In this document: positions 44,935 through 57,652 of the stretch, piece after piece
How positions within the stretch are numbered: the first letter of the stretch is position 1
Layout: every line of letters begins with the position of its first letter
NCBI GenBank assembly: GCA_036346405.1
Contig: CM070554.1
Coordinates: 48,073,058 to 48,137,057 of the forward strand
Reading direction: 5' to 3'
Source: Phyllostachys edulis
Taxonomy: Eukaryota > Streptophyta > Magnoliopsida > Poales > Poaceae
Length of the DNA stretch: 64,000 nt
Made by a program: the position numbers and the translations under genes
Notes under the pieces: generated by a model
What the model saw: the letters and a program-made list of their open reading frames with translations, nothing else
Database searches by the model: none
Told to the model about the DNA's origin: nothing

Positions 44935-45120
44935 GCGAACCCAAGAGACGCTACGTAGTGGTCGTACGAGCTGCTTGACCTAGGCATTGACGCGACTCAC
45001 CATAGTCGCCTTTGTACCATCCCCCCGTAGGAGGGAGAGCAACCCATTGAGCACGTTGTGGCTGCACACACCCACGAAGGCATGAAGGTGGACCCACGTT
45101 GGGTTCCGCGGTATGTATAG
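44935..45120 (+). pseudogene. Exon-like remnant after the tandem repeat
   Basis: After TTTTAG a frame reads MANPRDAT, stop, WSYELLDLGIDATHHSRL, stop, and EHVVAAHTHEGMKVDPRWVP to a final TAG. Two in-frame TAG codons interrupt an otherwise balanced sequence, suggesting a dead exon, perhaps of a transposon protein tied to the flanking repeats. I do not recognise the family. Confidence 0.35.
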
Positions 45121-45179
45121 ATCTGACCTTCTTGTAATTAATTTCAATCTGACTTGTGTGGATAGTGTGGATATCATGG

Positions 45180-46926
45180 GGATATGCTCACGATCTTAGG
45201 ATGATGATACAATTGGCACTGGTGTTGAAGGTTTGTGGAAACACGCGTTTTCGGCAAAGTTCAAAAGCGATCGAACAATCGGCGATCGAGGCCAGACCAA
45301 GGTGACGATCGAGACGAGAACTGTATGGCGGTCAGACCACCACCACTAGCGGTTAGACCGGGCAACCCTCAGGTCGAGTGGCTGGCGGTCAGACCGGCCT
45401 TTGGGCAGTGGTCTGACTGGCCATAAAGTTTCTTTTGAGTTTGGAGCTGGGCAAAAAATAGAGGGTGTAGGAAAGAAAGGGGTTTCTTCTACAATTGGTC
45501 TCATAATTTTTGGAGCTTCGAGTCAAAAGATCTATTCATTTGAAATTTTCAGAGAAGTCTCAGATTTCCAGGGTTGAAATTTGGCTAAATCCTTGAGGTG
45601 GTCGAGGCCGGCCAATATCGGCAATCGAGACCCGACCATGGGTGGCGGTGATGAGTGTTTTGACTTATCTCGGCCGCGGCGTGGCGCGATGTTTGCTTGT
45701 TAGGTCAAGTTCATGGATTTCAGTGCATATGTGTTGCATGATGCATGTTTTGACTAACGTGGGTCAAGTTGCAAAGAACTTGTTCCCAGAAATGATTTCT
45801 TGGTCTATTGTTGTGCAGGTTGCTTGGAGGTCAACGACGGTCAACGGTGAGGATGATCGGGACTAGGCTTGAGAGCTGAGATTCAGAACGATCGAGGATG
45901 CCGAGTGAAGTCAATGGACTCAAGCATGGCGCAAAATGGACAAGGATGACCGAACGGACAGTTCAGTGCGACGGGTTGCATCAAGCGACGCGGGGTCGGT
46001 GCAAGTGCCATGGTGGTTTCGGTGGGAGCCAGATGGGAGAGACTTGCCGACATGAAGAGAGCCGTTGATCAACCTACACATGGCGAAGCATGGGATTGTT
46101 TCATGAAGATTGGACTCGGTCTTTGAAAAATGATCGAGAAGGGGTGTTTTGGTAACTTCACCTAAATACCACCTTGGTGACCTTTTGCTAACCCGCGGCG
46201 CAAGATGGCGCAAGGAGAAGTGGTTTAGATCAAGAAGAGATGAAGATGACACTTTAAAATACGTGCGTAAATGAAACCCGTTTGTGTGTGGGCTTAACGG
46301 GTGCCCATTAGGGTTTTCCTTCTAGAAGCTAGCCTCCATTATAAATAGGGAGGGTGCTGGTCAAGCACTCCCTTAACCCTTTGATTGAAAAACCCTAGGT
46401 TGTGCTTAGGGAGAGGATAGTGGAGATGTTAGGGTTCTAGAGAGTTGGATTTATTGTGTGCTCATGTGTTGAGCCTTTGTCCTCTTGGATGGAGTGGCTG
46501 TAAACCAACATCAATCTCAAATCAATCCAAGCAAGATTTCACATGATGAGTCTCTTTTTGTTCTTGCTCTCTATTTTGTGATTTCGGGGCTTTCTTTGAT
46601 CCTTCAGTTTTCCTTTGGTTTCTAGCCTTGATCTTACATGCTGTGACATGTGGGAACCCATCTAGGATCATCTTGATCATCTCTTACCCACGAGGAAGTT
46701 TCTAGATCATGTTTTTGTTTTGACTCGGTTTTTGAACAACTTTCACTCAAATGGAAAAAGGTAAGAACTTTGGCAAGGATCTTCACGATCGTTGCTTGGA
46801 ATAGGTTCCTGACATCCTTAAGAAGGTGCATTTCAAGTTTCGTGAAGTTTGGAGTTGTAGATCAAAAGTTAGACCATTTTGTGATTTTGGTTTATTTGTT
46901 TTCACTTTGTTCTTGAAATTTGGCGA
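45180..46926. mobile_element. LTR-retrotransposon-like sequence E, left of element D
   Basis: Non-coding sequence rich in GCGGTCAGACC / GGTCTGACTGG words (about 45320-45420), TATAAATAGGG near 46340 and no open frame, all LTR-like. Similar GGTCAGACC words reappear at 63810-63840, right of element D, and AAATTTG sits at both junctions. Element D therefore probably inserted into E. The outer ends of E were not found; the right side continues past the window. Confidence 0.5.
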
Positions 46927-49124
46927 TGTAATACCCCAAGTTTAATTAAGTAAGAAAAAAAAGAATTAGGGAGGAGAATCAATTAGAAAAGTGATTTAAC
47001 GAGAAGATTGAGGATTCTTGCGTAATTTAGAAAACCTGGGCTGTGGGCCAAAAGCCCACAACACCTTGGCCCATTAGGGCAACCATCCAAGTGGAGGGGG
47101 AGGCCATGCTACTGTAGAACGCACTGTAGCACCGCCACTATAGCTGCCCCTCCCCTCCCCATTGCGCCACCCACTCCCCCCTTGGTGCTCCTGCTGCTTG
47201 GCCTTGGTGTTCCCATTGCTGGCCATTGGAGGAAGGAGCAAGGCGAGGGAAGGAGATCAACTTCGCGGGGCAAGATCTTCAACTTTCTGCGATTCTACAA
47301 GGGTAACGTCGCGTGTTCTCCGCTGGTTAATGTGTAGTAGATGCATTTGATGTCGTTTGATAGATTGAATTGTGTCGGTTTAATAGATCGCGTTCTGTCC
47401 AGTAGTTTGGACGACAGTTTTCATGTCTGTAGAAGCAGAATCTAGGGATCCAACCTCTTAGAAATAGTTGGGATATGTTGTTAGCTTTCCGTGGCCGCCA
47501 AGAATGCCCAGATCCGATTAACGGTTAGAAAGTTATGAATTGTTTAGTGCCGCTGTCCTGTTAATCTGTCAACATCCTGACAGTCTGTAGAAATCTGATT
47601 TAATCTATTAGTTAAAGACGAAATCAGAGGATCTCGTTATAATTAAAAGGATGGGTAATTTCCTCACCTTTCCAGAAAGCTAAAGAACGTAAGAATTGGA
47701 CTTTCGTAGCAAATGTTATGATAATTTTAGTGTAGTGTCCAGAGAACCCGACGTGATAATTGATGTTCTATAGATTGGCTTGGTAGGGGCAGTAGATGGC
47801 AGAATCAGAAGGGCTCCCCAACTAAGTTTATTTAGGTAATTTAATTATCTTTCCAGAAAGTATTAGAACATCTTATTTGGACTCCTGAGCAGAAATGTAT
47901 ATATTTTATAAGTTGAATGTCCGCAGTGAACACCAAATCGATCGGTAGAAATTGGAAGATTGGAAACGCTTGGGAGTTTAGCGAGTTCAATTGTGTTCTT
48001 ATTTATGCTTTTGGTCTAGTAAGCTTGTCTTAGTTTGGGTTATCATTATGTTCAGGTGGGAGCGTGATTCGAGGCAGCGCCCTCTTGGCGTCCACCGTTC
48101 TCGCATCTGATTGAGGCAAGTATTAGGGTTGTAGAATAATTATGATTGTTTCTTTGAGATTGATTGTGTCTTGTTCGTAATAGCCATGTATGGATGTTAA
48201 TGTGATGAATTACAATATATCTTGGTAAATGCAAGTTATGGTTAAAGCTTCCTATGTATGTTGTTAATGCTTACATGTTATTATGTATACGTTGAATTCA
48301 TATGTTTGGAAGATGATGTCATTGTACATATGCATGTAGTAAGCATGATTGAGTCTTGGTCGCGTGGTGACCAAGTATGAATAGTTGAGGTCCCGTCATG
48401 TAAATGGCGGGCTTGAAATCCCCACATTCGTAGAATGTGGGCAATGATAAGAGGTCCCCATCATGATGATGATGGGCAAAGGTCTCTATACTGTGGAGTA
48501 TAGGCTCTTGGTCCCTATGCGAGTGCATAGGCAAGGGTATACATCGACGGATGTATACCTCGTATTCTGCCGTAAAATCTGAAAAGAGATAAAGTTTAAA
48601 AGGTGCATTGCATGGTGCATTGCATAAGCATGAAAGCTATGTTAAGTGTAATGTTTAATTTGGAATATTGATGCAATGATAGTGATTTTTAGCTTTAGCC
48701 TTGTTGATACTTCTTGAGTCTTTGGGCTCATCCTTGCTTTGATATGTTTTAGGTACAAGCGGCAAGAACGAAGATGCATGGGAGGGAGTAGATGTTTGGA
48801 TGCACTCAATATCACTCATCCTTAAAGCGGTAATTTGCTATATAGATTTTATTCAATAATAAGTAAACCGCTTGTGAATCACTTACGGATGGTTTTAAAT
48901 TTGATTAATTGTAATAAGGAGAATAGCAAGTTTTGTTTATGTTTATTAGGTTATCTTGCATGCTGAATGAACTTGAATATTGAGTTTAGTGTTAATTGCT
49001 ATGATTAATTGTTGGAACCTCGGTATAGTTAATTATACAAAGGAGGTTCTGCAGAAAATTTGGTAATTTGTCTTAGTTTAGTTTTGTTTAATTTAATTTT
49101 AGTAGCATTCGGGCTCAATGTTGA
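46927..49124 (+). repeat. Left LTR of gypsy D
   Basis: About 2.2 kb with a C-rich part near 47140-47180, a hairpin array at 48355-48559 and AATAATAAGTAAA near 48856. The sequence after it, TTAGTATCGAGCG near 49138, may be a decayed tRNA-Met primer-binding site. Confidence 0.85.
48355..48559. repeat. Array of seven consecutive short hairpins in the left LTR of D
   Basis: Stem/loop/stem, in order: CTTGGTC-7-GACCAAG (48355-48375); CCCGTCAT-4-ATGGCGGG (48392-48411, one mismatch); CCCACATTC-3-GAATGTGGG (48421-48441); CCCATCAT-4-ATGATGGG (48457-48476); CTATACT-4-AGTATAG (48486-48503); CCTATGC-4-GCATAGG (48514-48531); GGTATACATC-4-GATGTATACC (48536-48559). Spacing is 4-17 bases, often with GAGGTCC/AAGGTC before the stem. 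Stems differ in sequence but share size and mostly 3-4-base loops. Confidence 0.9.
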
Positions 49125-52100
49125 GTGGGTGTTCTGATTAGTATCGAGCGAAATCAGTAGGTCCGTGGTTAATGAAACATTAATTTTGACACACTAAGCA
49201 CGATGGGTGGGTTTTGGGTTTGCATTGCATTTACGCTTAGTTGAGTTGTATTGATGATTCTGTTATGAGATGATCTGATATATCTATATCATAATACTAT
49301 GGTTATATGTGTGGGGATAACCCACGTTGAGAGGTGGAGGTCGTGGTTGTGGTCTGGGTCATCTTACGGGTTACACCACCGTTCGTGGTATAGGAATAGC
49401 GAAGTGTCCACACTGGATATTGTAGTACAGGCGTTGATAGCGAGTATATTTAGAATAGTTGTTCTCTTCCTTGAAATTTGAATTTGGTCAACTCTTATCT
49501 AGTTGTGGCTAATGAACTTCTCTTGGATTAGTAGTCCATTCCAGTTGATGGGATTCTTTGAGAGACGTTGCTGCGCTCCCATTGGTTTAAGTTGCCTTGT
49601 AAAGCAATCAATGTAATTTTCCCAACCGATGAGTTATTCTTGCGGTTGGTGAACTTGGTTAATTGTCAAGTTTGACCTTCGTATTGGAGTTTGTCTTCCT
49701 TATTGGAAAATTTTGATCCATTTATTTCGCTTGATGATTTGGATAATGAAAGTTTCCTTTTGCAAGTCCTTTAATACGTGTAAGCTTTGACTCAATGTAT
49801 CTCTCTTAGGTATTTTGAGTGTTGAAGATTGATGGTTCTCTTTTATGAAAGAAGATGTTAAACCCTTTAGCGATGTTTTGTCTTGGTTAAGTGAGAGGTT
49901 ATAATCAAAGCAATTAATAAATATGATATGGATCATCAGGTTAGGACTGCAGTGTGTGCATGATCGATCTTAACTAAGATCCTTGAAAGGAAAGTTGATA
50001 AATTTGAAAGTGACTTGTAGTAGTTCTTGACGAGCCGTGATTAAGAGTATGGCTATACCTAATTGTAATCAATAGAGTTAATAAGAGGTGTGGAACATTG
50101 ATGAATTGAGTTGATCATTAGTAGTGATACATTTGGTAAACTTCTTTGGTAAATTGGATTAACGGTCTCAATGGATTAATCTAACCGTTTGGGATGGTTA
50201 GGTTCAAAAGGAGTTAGATTATTGTCTTAGTGGATATTAATCTTGGAGTAACCTTTAGTGGATACTTAGTGATTATATGTAATTGCTAGGTGCAATTATT
50301 GTCTATTAAAGTTTGGTGTCGAGCATCACTAAGAGATAAGCTGATGGGATTTAATGGATGAACAATGTTTACATGATGGTAGAACTATCGAATAATAGTT
50401 TGTCTTTGATGAAAGGGTTTTGGAATAACCTTTTAAATTGTGTAGTAGTTTTCCTCTAAAATAAAGTGGTTGTTGTAGTGAGAGTGAAAGAATTTAGTAT
50501 ACACTCAATTGAGGATGAGGTAACAAAGGGGTATGTAACAGTTTGGTGAGCCTTTGGGGGCTTTATAAAGGAAGAGTTGACGATAGCGAATCTTGTTAAG
50601 AGTAGCTTATTCTTGATGTTAGCAAGATTGTCCACAAGGGATTCTGACTCATTGTAGTGGTGATGATTCTTCTAGAGAGAAAGGAAGTTAATCGCCTTGT
50701 GTAATATCAGTTAAAGGAAATGTTTGGAGTTTGCATTCGTGGTCTTTTGGGAGTTCATGATTTACGTAGTAGATGGAATTAATTGAGCAAAGTGACGTAT
50801 GGGAAGGTTCCGTTTGGTACCTAAGTGATTAATGTTATTTGATTTTATAGGCATTTCTTGTTTGGATTGACAAGTAATGTTGTAATCAAAGAAAATTGCT
50901 TTCTTTGTTAACGGAAGATGTGTACCATACGCATTTGAGGTTGGAGTTAAGAATTATAATCTGCAACTTTTACGTAGTTCTGACTTAAGAGTTTCTTGAG
51001 TTTCAATAGTAATATTTTATCTTGATTTATGGACGTTTGATATTCCTTCTTGTGGGACATGTGCCCTCAACTGTGGACTCGTAGTTTGCTTTCCGAGGTC
51101 ATTGCTATTTGACTATTCTTCTTGGTCTCGTGCTCACTCCGAGGAGCAACATTTTCTTGTGCGTTGAAACCTGTTTTTGGTTTGTGCCTTCCTTTTGAGA
51201 AAGGAATTAACCAACTTATGTTGCTAAGTCTTCTAAAGTGTAATATAGCGACTGGTTGTTGGTGGACAAGTATTTGGTAGTGGTGAGATTTTGGGAACCA
51301 ACCTATTTGAAATCTGAAAGACAGTGAATTGGTTTTGACCTATAACACCTAGAGGGAGTTCTATTTAAAAGGAATGTTTGTCGATGAAATAAAATTGATT
51401 AGTGTTACAACTAGTAGAACCTATGGCGAATTATGATCCAATAACCTTTGCCCATGTTAGGATTATCGAAAGTATGGACTCTTGATAAATGTATTAGAGT
51501 ATCGCAATTGGATACTTAGTAATATTGTGTAGAAGAGTTATGATGGTGAAGTTTAATTAGAGTAGCGGTGTGGAGAAACTTAAGCGTTGTGCTAATTAAT
51601 GGGATAGCAGGAATTGTTGAGATATTGTCAAGTATGATTCGGCCTCGATGAGTAATCCTATGGGGTTAGATTATCTCTAAGGATAACTTGGTCAAGAATT
51701 TATTTATTTATCGATGTTAGTGATTGAGTATGTTTGAATCTTGGTCAACCGGTTAGAGTATTGCGAATGGGTATACTGTGGTTATGTATCTGAATTGGAT
51801 TGGTGTGGATTAGAAGAGATCTAATATTGGTGAAATAAATCGCCTTGGGCGGTTACTTGATTAGTGAGGAATGTTGGTAATAATAATTGAGGTTATTGTT
51901 GAGCAGTGTGAAATTTTAGTAAAGGAATATGAGGTTTTCCTATCAATTATACCAGAAATTCATGGCAGAAGACTTGAAGGTTGAATTTGGGCTTTACATT
52001 TTTATGGTAGGACATTGGAGACCCAAATATTATGTGTAGAGGTAGATGAACAGAAGCGAATTTTGAATAGTGTATTGATCTTTGATAGTATACTTTGGGT

Positions 52101-53287
52101 AAAGTAAATGAGAATGTGTGCTGAGAATTTGAAGTAGACTATCTTTAACAGAATGAGATGATGTGGTTGTGGGTGAAAAATCTCTATTGAGGTGATGGAA
52201 ACCATTTGTCAAAATAATTCCTTTAGTATAGGAGTGGACTAAAGAATCATTTTGTGGATTAGTAGAGTCCCTCTAAATAAGTGTGGATGTTCTTTCGGTT
52301 TGAGGATCGTTTTGGGGTTGTCGGTTAAAAGAAAGGAGTTAGTGTGATGATTTGGAAACCCATGATTTGGGAAAGGTTTATTTATTAAAGAACATCTGAA
52401 AAAGAATGTTTTCTCGAGTAGAAAGTGCTCTATTGGATCTTGTTTGAGTTGGGTTTTATGACAGAGAACATGTGCAATTTGAGTTGACTCTATGTTAGCA
52501 AGGTGGTTCTTTACGGTTCGGAAAATAAATGAAGTGTTTGATTTGAGCATTCTAGTGATTTCTTTTTGGCTTATGTGGAGTTTATTTGCAAAGCGCCTAG
52601 TTGGAATGTGAAAAGGTTTTCATGAGGAATCTCGATTTTGGATTTAAGTGTTTTGGAGGAAAGTTGGAATTGCATTGTGAATCCTTTGTTTGAGTTGAAT
52701 CGATTATTAAAGTTTGATTAAAATAAGTTATATTACGCGTCCTCGCTAACGGAGGTTCTCCTTGTTATGATGAAGAGATCGATCGAGAGATGGAACAAGA
52801 GTTCCATATGTTTTTGTGCAAGTTACGTGGCTTGGTCCCAAAAGAATGATAGCCAAAAGTATATTTTGTTTGTTTTGGAAGTTACGAGGATTTTGGAAGA
52901 TAGCAATTAGCTAGAACTGTCTCGAGTCCTCGGCGAGGTATATAACATTTTGTATGACCAGTGTTGAGAGAATGCTTGAGGTATTTGTAGTGTGAGGTTT
53001 CATAAGAGTCATTGACGGCGTGTAATACCGCATCTTGAGTCTGTCCGTTGAGTGGTTACATTTTAGGTCGTCTGAGTGATGAGGTGTAATTCATCGGTTG
53101 CATCAAGGTGCGGTGGTCCCATAAATCCAAGAGGAAAACGACTTAGGAATTGTAGTCTCGCATGTGCGAGCAATATCCGGAATTGTTCACACCAGGTGTG
53201 TGGTATTGTTGGAAAATCCTAATTGTGATTGTTCCTTGGCGTAGAGCGTGAGTAGAATTAGGGTCGAATTCCGTTTAAGGGGTAGAA
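49125..53287 (+). pseudogene. Internal region of gypsy D with degraded pol
   Basis: AT-rich, stop-dense sequence. At 53109-53188 one frame reads KVRWSHKSKRKTT, stop, EL, stop, SRMCEQYPELF, matching the C-terminal tail of gypsy pol proteins (VKVxWSH...ATWE...YPxLF). Upstream near 52920-52960 LELSRVLGEVYNILY fits the adjacent integrase tail. Gag, protease and reverse transcriptase could not be recognised by eye. Confidence 0.6.
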
Positions 53288-54709
53288 TGTAATACCCCAA
53301 GTTTAATTAAGTAAGAAGAAAAGAATTAGGGAGGAGAATCAATTAGAAAAGTGATTTAACGAAAGATTGAGGATTCTTGCGTAATTTAGAAAACTTTGGT
53401 TGTGGGCCAAAAGCCCACAACAACTTGGCCAATTAGGGCAACCATCCAAGTGGAGGGGGAGGCCATGCTACTGTAGAATGCACTGTAGCACCGCCACTGT
53501 AGCTGCCCCTCCCCTCCCCATTGCGCCACCCACTCCCCCCTTGGTGCTCCCTGCTGCGGCCTTGGTGTTCCCATTGCTGCCATTGGAGGAAGGAGCAAGG
53601 CGAGGGAGAGATCAACCAGCGGGGCAAGATCTTCAACTTTCTGCGATTCTACAAAGGAGTAACGTCGCGTGTTCTCCGCTGGTTAATGTGTAGTAAATGC
53701 ATTTGATGTCGTTTGATAGATTGAATTGTGTCGGTTTAATAGATCGCGTTCTGTCTAGTAGTTTGGATGACAGTTTTCATATCTGTAGAGGCAGAATCTA
53801 GGGATCCAACCTCTTAGAAATAGTTGGGCTATGTTGTTAGCTTTCCGTGGCCGCCAAGAACGCCCAGATCCGATTAACGGTTAGAAAGTTATGAATTGTT
53901 TAGTGCCGCTGTCCTGTTAATCTGTCAACATCCTGACAGTCTGTAGAAATCTGATTTAATCTATTAGTTAAAGACGAAATCAGAGGATCTCGTTATAATT
54001 AAAAGGATGGGTAATTTCCTCACCTTTCCAGAAAGCTAAAGAACGTAAGAATTGGACTTTCGTAGCAAATGTTATGATAATTTTAGTGTAGTGTCCAGAT
54101 AACCCGACGTGATAATTGATGTTCTATAGATTGGCTTGGAAGGGGCAGTAGATGGCAGAATCAGAAGGGCTCCCCAACTAAGTTTATTTAGGTAATTTAA
54201 TTATCTTTCCAGAAAGTATTAGAACATCTTATTTGGACTCCTGAGCAGAAATTTATATATTTTATAAGTTGACTGTCCGCAGTGAACTCCAAATCGATCG
54301 GTAGAAATTGGAAGATTGGAAACGTTTGGGAGTTTAGCGAGTTCAATTGTGTTCTTATTTATGCTTTTGGTCCAGCAAGCTTGTCTTAGTTTGGGTTATC
54401 ATTATGTTCAGGTGGGAGCGTGATTCGAGGCAGCGCCCTCTTGGCGTCCACCGTTCTCGCCTGATTGAGGCAAGTATTAGGGTTGTAGAATAATTATGAT
54501 TGTTTCTTTGAGATTGATTGTGTCTTGTTAAGTAATAGCCATGCATGGATGTTAATGTGATGAATTACAATATATCTTGGTAAATGCAAGTTATGGTTAA
54601 AGCTTCCTATGTATGTTGTTAATGCTTACATGTTATTATGTACACGTTGAATTCATATGTTTGGAAGATGATGTCATTGTACATATGCATGTAGTAAGCA
54701 TGATTGAGT

Positions 54710-54834
54710 CTTGGTCACGTGGTGACCAAGTATGAATAGTTGAGGTCCCCATCATGTAAATGACGGGCTTGAGGTCCCCACATTCGTAGAATGTGGGCAA
54801 TGAGTAAAGAGGTCCCCATCATGATGATGATGGG
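54710..54834. repeat. Hairpins 1-4 of the array in the right LTR of D
   Basis: 54710-54730 CTTGGTC/GACCAAG; 54748-54767 CCCATCAT/ATGACGGG (one mismatch); 54777-54797 CCCACATTC/GAATGTGGG; 54815-54834 CCCATCAT/ATGATGGG. The fifth hairpin is split by copia C after CCCTAT. Confidence 0.88.
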
Positions 54835-54847
54835 CAAAGGTCCCTAT

Positions 54848-56409
54848 TGTTGGAAATATGCCCTAGAGGCAATCATAGAGATGATTACATTTCATTATGT
54901 TCATGACATTGGATAATGTGTTATCTTGTTCCTAGAATAATATTGTTAATATTTATTATCAAGTATGTGACTTGGTTGTGAAACTCTATATTTACTGCAA
55001 TAATTATTCTTATCGATCCTCAGTAAGTAAACATATGAGGACACATATGAATAGACTAGCATATGTATTGGTTGATGACTATGTTTCACGAGTCATAGAT
55101 ATGGAGATATCAAACCAATAATATGGACACATGTTAGAGAACATGATGTTGGATAAGACCCACCTTGAGGCACTATTGAGATTGTTATGAATCTATGTGT
55201 CATTAGTTGGTCTCAAGCAATGATGATGTATAATCCTTAGACACGAGATCGGCATGGTTTCCTACATGTGTAAGAGCACGCTTAGGGGTTGCCAAACGCT
55301 ACAATGGCGGGGTAGTTATAAAGGTAGCTTTGGGTATGCTCTGAAACATGGAGAGGAATGTATTTGATCGGATATGGGATTGCCCTCCTAACATAACAGA
55401 GAGATGTCTCTGGGCCCTCGTTGTGATCGGATAAAGAAAGTGCATGGCCATGCCACTAGTAGTCGAAGAGTTCGACCACGTAAAGTTATCGATACTCGAT
55501 CGAGAAAGTATTGAATAGTCCATGGATGACACAACATCTCACAGGAGTTCAACCGGACATCGTGAGGCAAAGGGAGTATACACGAGTAGGTCGCTCGGTC
55601 GACGATTCTGGTGATGCGTATGCAAATCTGAGCTAGTCGTGGGCTGGTCGAGCGTAATCCTGAGTGGTCGTAACACAGTCGTGGGAGTTCTGAATGGTCG
55701 TGACCACATCTGAACTGATCGTATCTGAGATAGGACACAGTCGTAGGTGATGAAGACCTGGTCATAGATCATATTGCATTAAGGTTCATCAGATATAATT
55801 TGTGTGTATTCGAGAATCGATATGTTACGCTAGGAGCCGCTTCGACTCGTGGTGGGAAAGGGTTTCAGTCACAACCGAACTACACATGAACCTCTGAGGA
55901 TCACACACTTAGCGGGTTGGAACAAACCATTACGAATCGATTAAATGGCGTGTCCGGATAGGATCCGTCACAAGTACTATATAAGGAGGTGCATGAGGCT
56001 GTTGGAAAGGATGCGTGAAACACTACCGAAACCCTAGCCGCCATCTTCCTGAGAGCTCCACCGTGCGACTTGGTGCTGGCACACCAGCGTTCGGTTGTTC
56101 CTTCCACGGACTTGTGGATCCGTAGAGGCGCTACTACGATTGTTGCGCTTGAGGGCGATCCGCGATCTTGACAAGGCTGCAGACGTTCTTTGGAGAGCGA
56201 TCGACTCGACCACTACATCGACTTCTTTGGGCGTTGGACGATCAACTCGACCGCTTCATCGGCGCTCTTATTTGGACGGTTGCTCCAACCCTTCTTCCGC
56301 CGTTACTGGCGTCGGTGGTAACGATCTATGATCATCTACTTGCATGGCTTCTGGTTTACGTGGTAGAAAATTTTTGTTTGTAGCCATCGTAGCCTACCGT
56401 GACCCAACG
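54848..56409 (+). repeat. 5' LTR of copia C
   Basis: About 1562 bases, TGTTGG...CCCAACG. CACTATATAAGG-like ACTATATAAGGAGGTGC near 55976 is the probable TATA region. Differs from the 3' LTR mainly by 1-3-base indels. Confidence 0.93.
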
Positions 56410-56410
56410 G

Positions 56411-56422
56411 TGGTATCGAAAC
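56411..56422 (+). promoter_or_regulatory. Primer-binding site of copia C
   Basis: TGGTATCGAAAC immediately after the 5' LTR; the first seven bases match the tRNA-Met complementary TGGTATCAGAGC. Confidence 0.7.
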
Positions 56423-57652
56423 ATCTGCGTAGTTTTTGATCCGGATCGATCGCATATACTTGATATGTGGTAGTAGTAGATTGGATCTATTCTTGGTCGA
56501 TTTTGGTAACCTAGATCGGTTCATATAGATGGAGCGACCTAGACCACAGTCGATAAGATCGTCGGTTTCTCGGTGGTAGTAGATGGGTTTACGGAGGTAT
56601 GAGCTATAAGGACGGATGGTTTATTGCACTTGTCCACGACGACCGCATATCACTCCTCTACGGTCGAATTCGCCATCGGAGTATCCGCATGATGTGTGGT
56701 AAATGGCGGGACCACCGTCTTTGGGTATTCGTATCTGCGTATATAGGTAGTGTGTGCTCACGTCGTCTGTTAGAATTGGATTCTATGCATAACTTGTTTT
56801 TGCGAGGATTGATGTGAATAGTATGACCCATCTTGTTTCATGTATGAGATGCATGTATGCTTGTAATATTCATGACTGCGTGTCATGTTAATTGCACCCA
56901 AGGTACATCTACTTTTATATAACTTGACTGCGTGTCGACTTGTGATGCTTCTTTACTCCTTGTATTTCATTACTAGTGCTATTAGAAATAATGGCTTAGT
57001 GGGAGTGCTTGGAGGAGTCCACCACTTGAAGACATGGTGAGCAGGATGCATGGCGATGGAGATTACCATGAAGAAGGGTCATGCTATATCACAATGCAAT
57101 TTGATTGTGCATGAATGCCTTTGCATTTACATTAGTTTATTTCTATGCATGTTATTTTGCTTTAATTGCTTTTAACATGATAGAAGTAAAATTCCCTCAC
57201 TTAATATTAAGTTAAATTGATGCCCTCCCAAATATGCGCACCATCAAAAGTCATGTATTTTTAATGGTAGGTCTTGCCAAGCAGTGCCATTAACTCTCCT
57301 TGACTAGATGGGTTTGTGTCGACACTTACTGTGGCATTGGTTCAACTTAACAAGGTTATCATAACAGTTGTGGACCTTGGGGTATAAAGGTTGGGTCTTA
57401 GAAGCATACGAGATCTTGCCCAACAACAAGAGTCATATAGTGGATATGATTAGCAAAGGTTGCTTACCGTTTTCACTAGTCTTCTAGCAGTGAAGCCAAA
57501 GCTCACTAGTTGATTAATGATTATGGATCTTGAATCATTAAATGTCATAAGAGGGATATGGTGTTTAGTGGGAGTATCTTTATTAAATTGTTTAATAGAA
57601 GTTACTTTAATGAACATATGTCTTAGTTTTGCATATATTTTTGTTGTAGATC

